A DNA stretch of 64,000 nt, taken from contig NZ_CP109013.1 of the NCBI RefSeq assembly GCF_036226745.1, positions 744,001-808,000 of the forward strand. The letters are read 5' to 3'. This DNA is from Streptomyces sp. NBC_00683 (lineage in GTDB: Bacteria; Actinomycetota; Actinomycetes; Streptomycetales; Streptomycetaceae). This document shows, in pieces, positions 26,682 through 32,961 of this stretch (within the stretch, counting starts at the first letter, position 1; each line of letters begins with the position of its first letter). The notes beneath the pieces were generated by a model. The model was not told the origin of the DNA. It worked only from the letters and a program-made list of their open reading frames with translations, and ran no database searches. The translations under genes and the position numbers were made by a program.

Positions 26682-26870
26682 TCAAACGGAGCCGGAGAGC
26701 GAGTAACCGGCCAGACCGCCGGTGATCGCCCAGGTCAGCACGGGGGCGTGGAGGACGGCGGCGATCACCGCGATCCCCAGGGCCGCCACGGGCAGAACGG
26801 GGTCGGTGAGCGGCGCCCGTACGGCACGGGCGCCGCTCGGCCGGTCCGCGGGACGGACGGACTCCGCCAC
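26682..26870 (-). CDS. 62-residue membrane segment, upstream part of a TGA-interrupted frame
   Basis: A GTG start directly follows the TAG of the Tat/PG-binding gene, so translation is coupled. The sequence has a polar head and a long hydrophobic stretch (VLPVAALGIAVIAAVLHAPV) ending in GGLAGYSLSGSV-stop. The stop is TGA at 26682-26684. The following frame stays open for 191 more codons with membrane character. Options are a real 62-residue protein, a gene killed by a nonsense mutation, or a selenocysteine codon. I favour the second on present evidence. Confidence 0.45.
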   Translation of the reverse strand: MAESVRPADRPSGARAVRAPLTDPVLPVAALGIAVIAAVLHAPVLTWAITGGLAGYSLSGSV

Positions 26871-27791
26871 CTAGACCGTCCCGGTCAGTGTGAGCCAGGT
26901 GTTCGGGCCGACCACGCCGTCGGCGGTCAGGCCGTGCAGGGACTGGAACGAGACGACGGCCTGCCGGGTGAGCGAACCGAAGTTGCCGTCGACGGTCAGG
27001 GCGGAACCGTGCTTGTTGAGCTGGCGCTGCGCGCCCTGTACCGCATCGTTGATGTCGCCTTGGCGCACGGTGACAACCAGTACCGGCCAGGTGGCCGCGC
27101 TGACGCTGCCCGTGGGGCTGAGTCCTTTCGCCGACTGGAACGTCTCGACCTTCGCCTCCGTGTCCGTACCGAAGATGCCGTCGACATCCGTGGGATGACC
27201 GTGGTGGGTGAGCAGATGCTGGATCGTGAAGACGTCGGGCCCGGTGGCGCCGCTGCCGATGGTCGGCCAGGTCACGGAGCCGGGGCAGTCACAGTCGGTG
27301 GTCCAGCGGCAGATGGACTTCACCCATCCTGATCCGGTGTTGCGGTACCCGTCGTGGCAGCGCCGCTCGATACCGCAGCCACAGTTGCCGCACGCCGCGC
27401 TGTAGCGCCACAGCCAGCCGTCGTAGGTACCGGCGTAGCACTGGTTGGGCCGCAGGGTCCAGGTGACTCCGTCCGTCCGGTGGAAGCCCGTGTTCGTCCC
27501 TGATGTCACGCACGCGTCGGCATAGATGGTGCTGGGCCCGCAGCCCGGGGAGCAGTTGTGGTCCGCGGCGTAACTGGGGCACGCACCGGTCCAGATGTCG
27601 TATCCGTCGGCATAGGCCTCCCGGGCGGCGGAGAACACCCCCAGCGCGGCGAATCCCGCGGCGGTCGCGGCCTGCAGCACGGTGCGCCTGGACGGTGCGA
27701 AGGAGGGAAGGGCCCCGCGCCCGGTCAGGGAGCGGCGGCGGCCACCGCTCCCGGAGCGGCGCAGCGTGGGCACGTCGTCCAGTGAAGTCAT
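26871..27791 (-). CDS. Tat-exported protein: MauA-like 12-cysteine domain fused to two PG-binding domains
   Basis: 306 residues. The start ATG at 27791 overlaps the MauD-like stop (ATGA) and has GAGGAG 6 bp upstream. The Tat leader has Arg35-Arg36 (PSRRTVLQAATAAGFAALGV) with cleavage after AYA (about 61). Residues 62-172 hold exactly 12 cysteines (71, 80, 84, 94, 118, 134, 137, 139, 145, 161, 167, 169) and tryptophans at 67, 111, 126, 128, 156 and 163. The spacing W-x6-CY-x4-DG...CGNCGC recalls the methylamine dehydrogenase light chain, which has six disulfides and a tryptophan-derived TTQ cofactor. Two PG_binding_1 domains follow (about 178-240 and 245-304). There is no heavy chain gene nearby. 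Exported and probably wall-bound. The MauA relation is my inference. Confidence 0.8.
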   Translation of the reverse strand: MTSLDDVPTLRRSGSGGRRRSLTGRGALPSFAPSRRTVLQAATAAGFAALGVFSAAREAYADGYDIWTGACPSYAADHNCSPGCGPSTIYADACVTSGTNTGFHRTDGVTWTLRPNQCYAGTYDGWLWRYSAACGNCGCGIERRCHDGYRNTGSGWVKSICRWTTDCDCPGSVTWPTIGSGATGPDVFTIQHLLTHHGHPTDVDGIFGTDTEAKVETFQSAKGLSPTGSVSAATWPVLVVTVRQGDINDAVQGAQRQLNKHGSALTVDGNFGSLTRQAVVSFQSLHGLTADGVVGPNTWLTLTGTV

Positions 27792-28336
27792 GGCCGGCTC
27801 CTCGGCGTGGCGGGTGCGATGTCGTCGAGCAGCCGCAGCAGCGCGGTGGGTGAACCGAGCGGCTCGGAACGCACGATCCGGTGCTCCGGATCGATGGCCA
27901 CCGCATAGGGGGTGGCGGGTATGTCGTAGGCCGTGAACAGCTCCGGACGGTTGTCCCTGACCGGGACTGCGCCCTCGTCGGCCTGCGGTCCGGCGCCCGC
28001 GTAGAGCCCGAGCACCTGCGGAGCGGCCGCGTCGCCCTGGCGGACCGTCCAGGCGCCGGCCTCGGCGAGCACCTGGCCGCAGGTGCGGCAGTCCGCGTCG
28101 AGGAAGAGCAGCAGCGCGGCGCGGCCCGGTGTCAGGAGGCCGTCGAGCCCCGACGGATCGGGCCGGGCCGCATCGAGCCCGGGCGCCTGTGCCCCGGGGG
28201 CGATGCCCACCCGCCCGGGGCGGTGCGGCTGCGTTCGTGACAGTTGGTGCACCTGCCTGATCAGCCCCGAGACGACCAGCGCGAGCAGCGCGATCGCCGC
28301 CCACGAGGCGATCAGAGCGCTGGTGGTGAAGTCCAT
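27788..28336 (-). CDS. MauD-like membrane-anchored thioredoxin-fold protein
   Basis: 182 residues from the ATG at 28336, which overlaps the MauE-like gene by 25 bp. An N-terminal membrane anchor (ALIASWAAIALLALVVSGL) precedes a redoxin domain with the active-site pair DADCRTCGQV, and later YDIPATPYAVAIDPEHRIV (cis-Pro region). This is the layout of MauD, which handles disulfides of the methylamine dehydrogenase light chain. The active domain should face outside. The gene is locked between a MauE-like gene and the 12-cysteine protein, its likely client. An alternative is a general TlpA-like reductase. Confidence 0.85.
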   Translation of the reverse strand: MDFTTSALIASWAAIALLALVVSGLIRQVHQLSRTQPHRPGRVGIAPGAQAPGLDAARPDPSGLDGLLTPGRAALLLFLDADCRTCGQVLAEAGAWTVRQGDAAAPQVLGLYAGAGPQADEGAVPVRDNRPELFTAYDIPATPYAVAIDPEHRIVRSEPLGSPTALLRLLDDIAPATPRSRP

Positions 28337-28947
28337 CGCGTTGGCACTCCTTCGGCGGTCCGGTGCACGGTGGCCCTGTCCTGCTGGTGAGCAGGGGCCT
28401 TGGTCGGGGGGTGGACGGAGGCTGCGGTCGGCTCGTGCATGGCAGCGGGCAGGGACCACAGCAGCGCGGTGCAGGCGGGGGCCGCGAGCATCAGCGTGAT
28501 CAGCTCCGCCGTGGAGAGCCGTACGGGGCCGGCCCCGATGACTGCGGCGCCGGTCGCCGCGAGGACGGCGAGGGCCGCGGCCCGCCGGGTCACCCAGCGG
28601 CTCAGGGGCACATCCCGGCCGGAACAGCCGCACGGCCCACCGCGGCCGAGGGCGAGGACGCGCCGCGTGTAGGCGGCGTAGAGCCCGAACAGGATGGCAC
28701 CCAGACCCAGTACGCACTGCAGCGCCAGCTGATGTCCCGTCAGGAGCGCGGCTGTGCCGGCCGCCCCCAGGACACCCTCCGCGATCGGCAGGGTGACGGC
28801 CGCCAGTCGGCGGTTCCGCGGGCTCAGCACGCCGTGCGCCCACAGCGCATCGCCCAGTGCGGCCGGTGCGGCGGCATGGGAGCCCGCACCCAGGAGCAGC
28901 GTCAGGATGATGACGGAGGCGGTCAGCCCACCGTAGAAACCGGTCAC
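28312..28947 (-). CDS. MauE/DoxX-like integral membrane redox protein
   Basis: 211 residues, GTG start. Four or more membrane segments (SVIILTLLLGAGSHAAA, LPIAEGVLGAAGTAALL, CVLGLGAILFGLYAAYT, AALAVLAATGAAVIG). A cytoplasm/membrane-edge motif GPCGCSGRDVP has two cysteines as in MauE-type proteins, which pass reducing equivalents to MauD. The C-terminal tail is polar. It starts 7 bp after the preceding gene and overlaps the next by 25 bp, so the operon is translationally coupled. Probably feeds electrons to the MauD-like protein for maturation of the Cys-rich protein. Confidence 0.82.
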   Translation of the reverse strand: MTGFYGGLTASVIILTLLLGAGSHAAAPAALGDALWAHGVLSPRNRRLAAVTLPIAEGVLGAAGTAALLTGHQLALQCVLGLGAILFGLYAAYTRRVLALGRGGPCGCSGRDVPLSRWVTRRAAALAVLAATGAAVIGAGPVRLSTAELITLMLAAPACTALLWSLPAAMHEPTAASVHPPTKAPAHQQDRATVHRTAEGVPTRWTSPPAL

Positions 28948-28954
28948 CGGCGGA

Positions 28955-29656
28955 TCACCCCGTGTGCCGCAGCGTGAGCCGCCCGACGAGATCGGGCACC
29001 CGCTCGACAGGAGTCGACGCCAGTGGCACCAGCGTGGCCCAGATGTCGGTGGAGGAGAGCACGAAGAACGGGCTGCCGTCGGACAGCGTGTCGCGGAACA
29101 GCTCTCCGGACGCGACCGCCACCCCCTTCCAGGGCGGGAGCTGGGCGGTGTGTTCCCTCGTGCGCCGGGACAGCTCCAGCAGCCCGAGGCCGGGCACCTC
29201 CTTGATCACCGTCGCGGGCCGCGCGAAGGCGCTTCCGGCCGAGGGATCCGGCTGGAGGGTGATCCCGTACTCGCTCTCCGCGATACGCACCGACCGGAGC
29301 AGCCCGAGCACCGCGGCCACGTCCAGGCCGTACAGCCGGGTCACGAGTGCGTGGTGCTCCCCACGCCACACGACGAGCGACGGCCGCTCCACGAGCCCCG
29401 AGCGCGGCTCGCGCTCGACCGACTGGAAGATGCGCAGCGTGCCCTTCTGGAAGGTGAGCTCGGATTCGGGTGACGCGATGCCCAGGGAGGCGGCGACATC
29501 GTCCCCCAGGGAGGCCGGCCCGGCGGTGAATTCGACCAGTCGGCCACCGGCCACCACCTCGACGGCGGATGTGGACGGGGACCGGAGGTCGACGTCGCCC
29601 TCCAGGTGGTACGTCCCGCCATCGAGTGCGCGATGAGTGACGAACGATGCGGCCAT
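28955..29656 (-). CDS. Uncharacterised cytoplasmic protein, first gene of the MauE/MauD-like operon
   Basis: 233 residues from the second of two close ATGs; AGGAGG lies 6 bp before it, while the first ATG (29662) touches the ribosome site. No signal peptide or membrane helix. Predicted mixed alpha/beta with segments such as GGTYHLEGDVDLRSPS, LVVWRGEHHALVTRLYGLD, VIKEVPGLGLLELSRRT and VLSSTDIWATLVPLAS. No catalytic motif or cysteines stand out. I do not recognise a family. Its fixed place at the head of the operon suggests a role with the Cys-rich exported protein, but this is only context. Confidence 0.7.
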   Translation of the reverse strand: MAASFVTHRALDGGTYHLEGDVDLRSPSTSAVEVVAGGRLVEFTAGPASLGDDVAASLGIASPESELTFQKGTLRIFQSVEREPRSGLVERPSLVVWRGEHHALVTRLYGLDVAAVLGLLRSVRIAESEYGITLQPDPSAGSAFARPATVIKEVPGLGLLELSRRTREHTAQLPPWKGVAVASGELFRDTLSDGSPFFVLSSTDIWATLVPLASTPVERVPDLVGRLTLRHTG

Positions 29657-29813
29657 GTGCATCCTCCTGGGGGCGGGGGGTCTGATGTGACACCGCAGCC
29701 GCTGAGGAAACTAGACAAGAGTCATGCCCCTGTCAATCTTTTGGGATCACCCGAGGCCGGATCTGTGCGTTCCCGGTTCTTCGTACTGACCGGACGATCA
29801 CGGGAACACTGGA

Positions 29814-29854
29814 CTTGCCCGGGTACCCATGACGATCGCAGGGACCCGGGCAAG
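29814..29854 (-). terminator. Hairpin terminator downstream of the EEP phosphodiesterase
   Basis: CTTGCCCGGGT pairs with ACCCGGGCAAG and extends by CCC/GGG past one bulged A. It is 58 bp after the stop at 29912. Confidence 0.6.
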
Positions 29855-29911
29855 CCGGTGAAGGTGCGTCCTCCTCGCACTCCGGTGCAGGAGCGTATAT
29901 ATGACGTCTAG

Positions 29912-30757
29912 TCAGGAAGTGACGAGCACCTTGCTGAGCAGCGGCAGGTGGTCGGAGGCGGTCGGGGCGGCCTGCACGACGCGGGTGACGAGCGGCGTCA
30001 CCTTGCTGGTCGTGTAGATGACGTCGATCCGCTCGGTCGGGGCCTCGGCGGGGTACGTCGCACCGTCACCGCGCCCGTGCAGGGACTTGGCCCACGCGTC
30101 GGTGTACGCCTCCTGCAGCGGCAGGGACTCCGGTGCGGCCGGGAGCGCGTTGAAATCGCCCACGAGGATCCCGGGCCTCCTCGCCCCGATCAGGTCCACG
30201 ACCTGATCGGTCTGCCGCAGGCGGTCGGCCTGCGAACTCGCGGCCAGGTGCGTGTTGTAGAACTCCACCGTCCTGCCGTGGACATCGATCGTGGCGTGCA
30301 GCAGGCCCCGCTGCTCCTGACCCGACGACTTGAACAGCCAGGTGTTGTCCGACGCGGTGATCGGGTACCGGGACAGGATCGCGGTGCCGTACTGGACGCG
30401 GTGCCCGCCGGGGGTCGGCGGGGCATTGTCGATGTTGGCGCCGAACACCACGTGGTAGCCCAGCATGGCAGCCAGCTCGGCGGGCTGATCGGTCCACTCA
30501 CTGCGCTCGGAGTAGTGGTTGTCGACCTCCTGCAGGCCCACGACGTCGGCACCGCTCTCGCGGACGACGCGGGCGATCCGCTGGAGGTCGAGTCTGTCGT
30601 CGGTGCCCTGGGCGTGGTGGATGTTGAACGACATGATGTCCAGCACGCGGGGGCCGGGACGCTGAGTGGCCGGGGCGCCGTCGGCGGCCGAGGCCTGGCC
30701 CGTGGCTCCGGCGAGCGCGACGACAACGGCGAGAACGGACAGGGTCCGGCGGAGCAT
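29912..30757 (-). CDS. Secreted endonuclease/exonuclease/phosphatase (EEP) family protein
   Basis: 281 residues from the ATG at 30757 (AGGAGG 5 bp upstream). Signal peptide (LSVLAVVVALAGATGQASA). EEP fold motifs in order: IMSFNIHHAQG, VVGLQEVDNHY (metal Glu), YNTHLAASS, ILVGDFNALP (Asp, Asn) and SDHLPLLSKV (catalytic His). All catalytic positions are present. The secreted location fits a phosphodiesterase or sphingomyelinase/DNase-like role; the substrate cannot be read from sequence. Divergent from the HdeD-like gene. Confidence 0.9.
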   Translation of the reverse strand: MLRRTLSVLAVVVALAGATGQASAADGAPATQRPGPRVLDIMSFNIHHAQGTDDRLDLQRIARVVRESGADVVGLQEVDNHYSERSEWTDQPAELAAMLGYHVVFGANIDNAPPTPGGHRVQYGTAILSRYPITASDNTWLFKSSGQEQRGLLHATIDVHGRTVEFYNTHLAASSQADRLRQTDQVVDLIGARRPGILVGDFNALPAAPESLPLQEAYTDAWAKSLHGRGDGATYPAEAPTERIDVIYTTSKVTPLVTRVVQAAPTASDHLPLLSKVLVTS

Positions 30758-30954
30758 GGTGGCCTCCTGGCACAGGTTCACGAAGGACCCCGATGATCGT
30801 CCGCTCCCCTGGCGTGCCCGTGTCCGCGAGGTGAAGACCTGCTCCCTTGCAGGTGTCGACGCGCTGTCGAGTGCCGATCCGAACGAAACGGTCCATGCTG
30901 GCAAGCAAGAACACCGTCGCTTTTCGGCCTCGGCCGGTCGCGCGAGGAGGAACC

Positions 30955-31584
30955 ATGACCACGTCGCATGGTCCGGCACCGAGTCCCGGAGCGGGACACG
31001 ATCCCTACGGTGCGGGTGCGGAGCCCGGCCCCATGGGCGACCCCTCGGATGTGCTGGCGCGTCTCGGCCGGTCCTGGACCTGGATCCTGGGCTCGGCGAT
31101 CGCGACGCTGGTACCGGGCCTCCTGATTCTGCTCTGGCCGGACGGGACGCTGCACGTCGTGGCGGTCCTCATCGGCCTGTACCTGCTGGTGACCGGGGTA
31201 TTCCGCTTCGTGGCCGTCTTCGCCGGGGAAGGCCACGGCGAACGGCTCCCGGGGCTGCTCCTGGCCGTGTTGTACACCCTGGCCGGGGTGCTGTGCCTGC
31301 GGAACCCGCTGCAGACCATCGCCGCGCTCTCGCTGATCGTCGGGCTCGTCTGGCTCGTGTCCGGCATCCTCACCCTCTACGCGGCCATCGCCGCCAAGGA
31401 CCTGCCGCACCGAGGCGTCGTCCTGGGCGCCGCGGTGCTCGCCATCGTGGCGGGAATCGTGGTGCTCGCCCTGCCGGCCGAGTCGGCCCGCGCCCTGACA
31501 TGGCTGCTCGGCCTGTGGCTCGTCCTGCTCGGCCTGGCCGAGGTGGCTCTCGCCCTCGCGTGGCGGGCGGCCCTCCGCAGGTAG
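30955..31584 (+). CDS. HdeD-like (DUF308) integral membrane protein
   Basis: 209 residues from the ATG at 30955 (GAGGAGG 4 bp upstream). A Pro/Gly-rich cytoplasmic head of about 45 residues precedes six hydrophobic segments (ILGSAIATLVPGLLILLWP, VVAVLIGLYLLVTGVFRFVA, LLLAVLYTLAGVLCL, ALSLIVGLVWLVSGIL, VVLGAAVLAIVAGIVVLALP, WLLGLWLVLLGLAEVALA). The pattern matches the three paired DUF308 repeats of HdeD. The E. coli protein is linked to acid resistance; the actinobacterial role is unknown. Confidence 0.88.
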   Translation: MTTSHGPAPSPGAGHDPYGAGAEPGPMGDPSDVLARLGRSWTWILGSAIATLVPGLLILLWPDGTLHVVAVLIGLYLLVTGVFRFVAVFAGEGHGERLPGLLLAVLYTLAGVLCLRNPLQTIAALSLIVGLVWLVSGILTLYAAIAAKDLPHRGVVLGAAVLAIVAGIVVLALPAESARALTWLLGLWLVLLGLAEVALALAWRAALRR

Positions 31585-31613
31585 CGGACCACGGGCCCGG
31601 ACGACACCGCGGC

Positions 31614-31649
31614 GGCCCCGCCCTGTAGGGCCCCCTACAGGGCGGGGCC
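31614..31649. terminator. Perfect bidirectional hairpin terminator
   Basis: A 16-bp perfect stem (GGCCCCGCCCTGTAGG and its complement) with the loop GCCC, between the convergent HdeD-like and amphi-Trp genes. Confidence 0.82.
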
Positions 31650-31682
31650 GGCTGAGTGAGCGTCGCCCCCGACCCCGGGGGC

Positions 31683-32045
31683 TCAGGACGTTTTCGTGGC
31701 GGACCGCTTCGCGCTCTTGTTCTTGCTCGCGCCCGGACCGCTCCGCCGAGGCTTGGCAGGCACGCTCTTCCGTTTCGTGGCCGCCTTGGCCGCGCCCGCC
31801 GACGACGCGGTCCGGGCCGGCGCGATCGGCCACTTGAACTCGATCTCCAGCTCGATCTCCCCGTCACCCACCTCGACCTCCAGCTCCCCACGGAGGTCGT
31901 CGGGGATGCGCAGGCCCAGCGTCACGGTGCCCAGTTCCAGTTCGACGTCCCCTCCCTCCCTCAGCGCGGCAGCGATCGCCGTGAGCTGGTCAGCCGCCTC
32001 CAGGCGTGACAACGAGCGCTTCTGCTCAAACTTGAGGTCCTTCAT
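31683..32045 (-). CDS. Amphi-Trp domain protein with lysine/alanine-rich tail
   Basis: 120 residues. Residues 1-75 match the small amphi-Trp domain: LKFEQKRSLSRLEAADQLTA, then two amphipathic beta strands (VELELGTVTLGLRIPDDL, ELEVEVGDGEIELEIEFKW) ending in Trp. Residues 76-120 are a low-complexity basic tail (KAATKRKSVPAKPRRSG, KNKSAKRSATK) like histone-H1 or nucleoid-protein tails. The family role is unknown; the tail suggests binding of nucleic acid. It ends against the shared terminator. Confidence 0.82.
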   Translation of the reverse strand: MKDLKFEQKRSLSRLEAADQLTAIAAALREGGDVELELGTVTLGLRIPDDLRGELEVEVGDGEIELEIEFKWPIAPARTASSAGAAKAATKRKSVPAKPRRSGPGASKNKSAKRSATKTS

Positions 32046-32624
32046 GGGGGTGTCTCCAATCCCCTAGACAATGCATGACGCCATAGCGCCGATTCTGAAG
32101 CTGTGCGCGGGATCGGACATCCGCACAGCCGGGCACAGAGCCGGAACAATGCCTACGACCGGGCTACCCTCCCGGCGCAGCGATCCAGCCCGCCGTAGGT
32201 CGATCGCGTGGCAATCCGTCCCTCAGCGTCGAATACGCCGTGGCGCCGATGTCCGCTGGGCAAGGGGCTTCGTTAGGCCGATCGCGTGACAGGAATCAGG
32301 AGCGCGTGCCCTCGCTCCGGGCAGGGCAGGTACTGCCGAACGTTCAGCAACGGCTCGACGCGTCCTGCTGAGACTCGCGCAGACGCGCATACGTCATCGG
32401 CTGCGGAATCTACGCCTGCGGCCCCCGCGCCACGGCGCTCGCACCGAACCTTCCCGTGCTGCGGCTCGGCTGGTCACGACTCGCCGGTCGGCGAAGGACG
32501 ATGCGTCGTGTACCCGTAGGCCGCGCGCCCCCACGTCGGGAGACGCTCGTCAGTCCCGGCGGACGGCAAAAAAGAAAGGCAAGGAGATCTCTCTCCTCGC
32601 CACTCTCAACTTATAGCGCAATGG
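32046..32624. other. Long intergenic region before the rifamycin-associated element
   Basis: Nearly 600 bp with lower GC than its neighbours and no supported gene. Short repeats of GATCGCGTG (near 32201 and 32280) and GCGCCGAT are seen. It should hold the amphi-Trp promoter at the left end. Small ORFs here lack ribosome sites and biased codon use. Confidence 0.4.
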
Positions 32625-32643
32625 GGGGCTTGCGGCAAGGCCC
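32625..32643 (+). promoter_or_regulatory. Rifamycin-associated element (RAE) upstream of rph
   Basis: The 19-bp sequence GGGGCTTGCGGCAAGGCCC is an inverted repeat (CTTGC/GCAAG, GGG/CCC). As I recall it, it equals the RAE consensus found upstream of rifamycin-inactivation genes in actinomycetes. TTGCGG within it could serve as a -35 with CAGAAT 19 bp downstream as -10. It predicts rifamycin-inducible expression of the phosphotransferase 315 bp downstream. Confidence 0.85.
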
Positions 32644-32856
32644 TGGTGGTGGCGCAGAATCGTCGGCCGAGGCCACAACCTGCGGAAAGAAGGGCACTAC
32701 GTGCGTGTGTTGTCGACGCGTGGGGGACGCGGTGACGTCGAATCAGTTGTCGGACCGAGAGTGCGGGCGCGGGCGCTCGGGACGGTGGTGCGGGTGTACG
32801 CGCCGCCCGACCGGGCGGCGCAGCCGGCCGGCTCGTCGGAGGAAGGACGCCAAGAG

Positions 32857-32961
32857 ATGACGACGTGCTCGACAAGAGGTTCGACAGAGCTGGAGGTACC
32901 GGTGCTGCGATCGGCCGCTCCGGTGCAAGGGAGCACGGCTGCCTCGGAGGCATCACGATGA
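32857..32961 (+). CDS. Candidate 34-35 codon leader ORF overlapping the rph start
   Basis: ATG at 32857 is preceded by GGAGGAAGG about 7-10 bp upstream, and the ORF ends in a TGA that overlaps the rph ATG (ATGA). The peptide starts MTTCSTRGSTELEVP and has no known motif. The same frame is open further up to a GTG at 32701. Codon bias is weak. It could couple or attenuate rph translation, or be chance. Confidence 0.3.
   Translation: MTTCSTRGSTELEVPVLRSAAPVQGSTAASEASR

Noticed and set aside
27060..27405. Plus-strand frames opposite the Cys-rich gene
   Set aside because: Shadows of the minus-strand gene, which has a Tat leader, Cys pattern and coupled start.
32701..32856. Longer upstream extension (from GTG at 32701) of the rph leader ORF
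   Set aside because: Weak codon bias and a less convincing ribosome site; only the short form next to rph is kept as a candidate.
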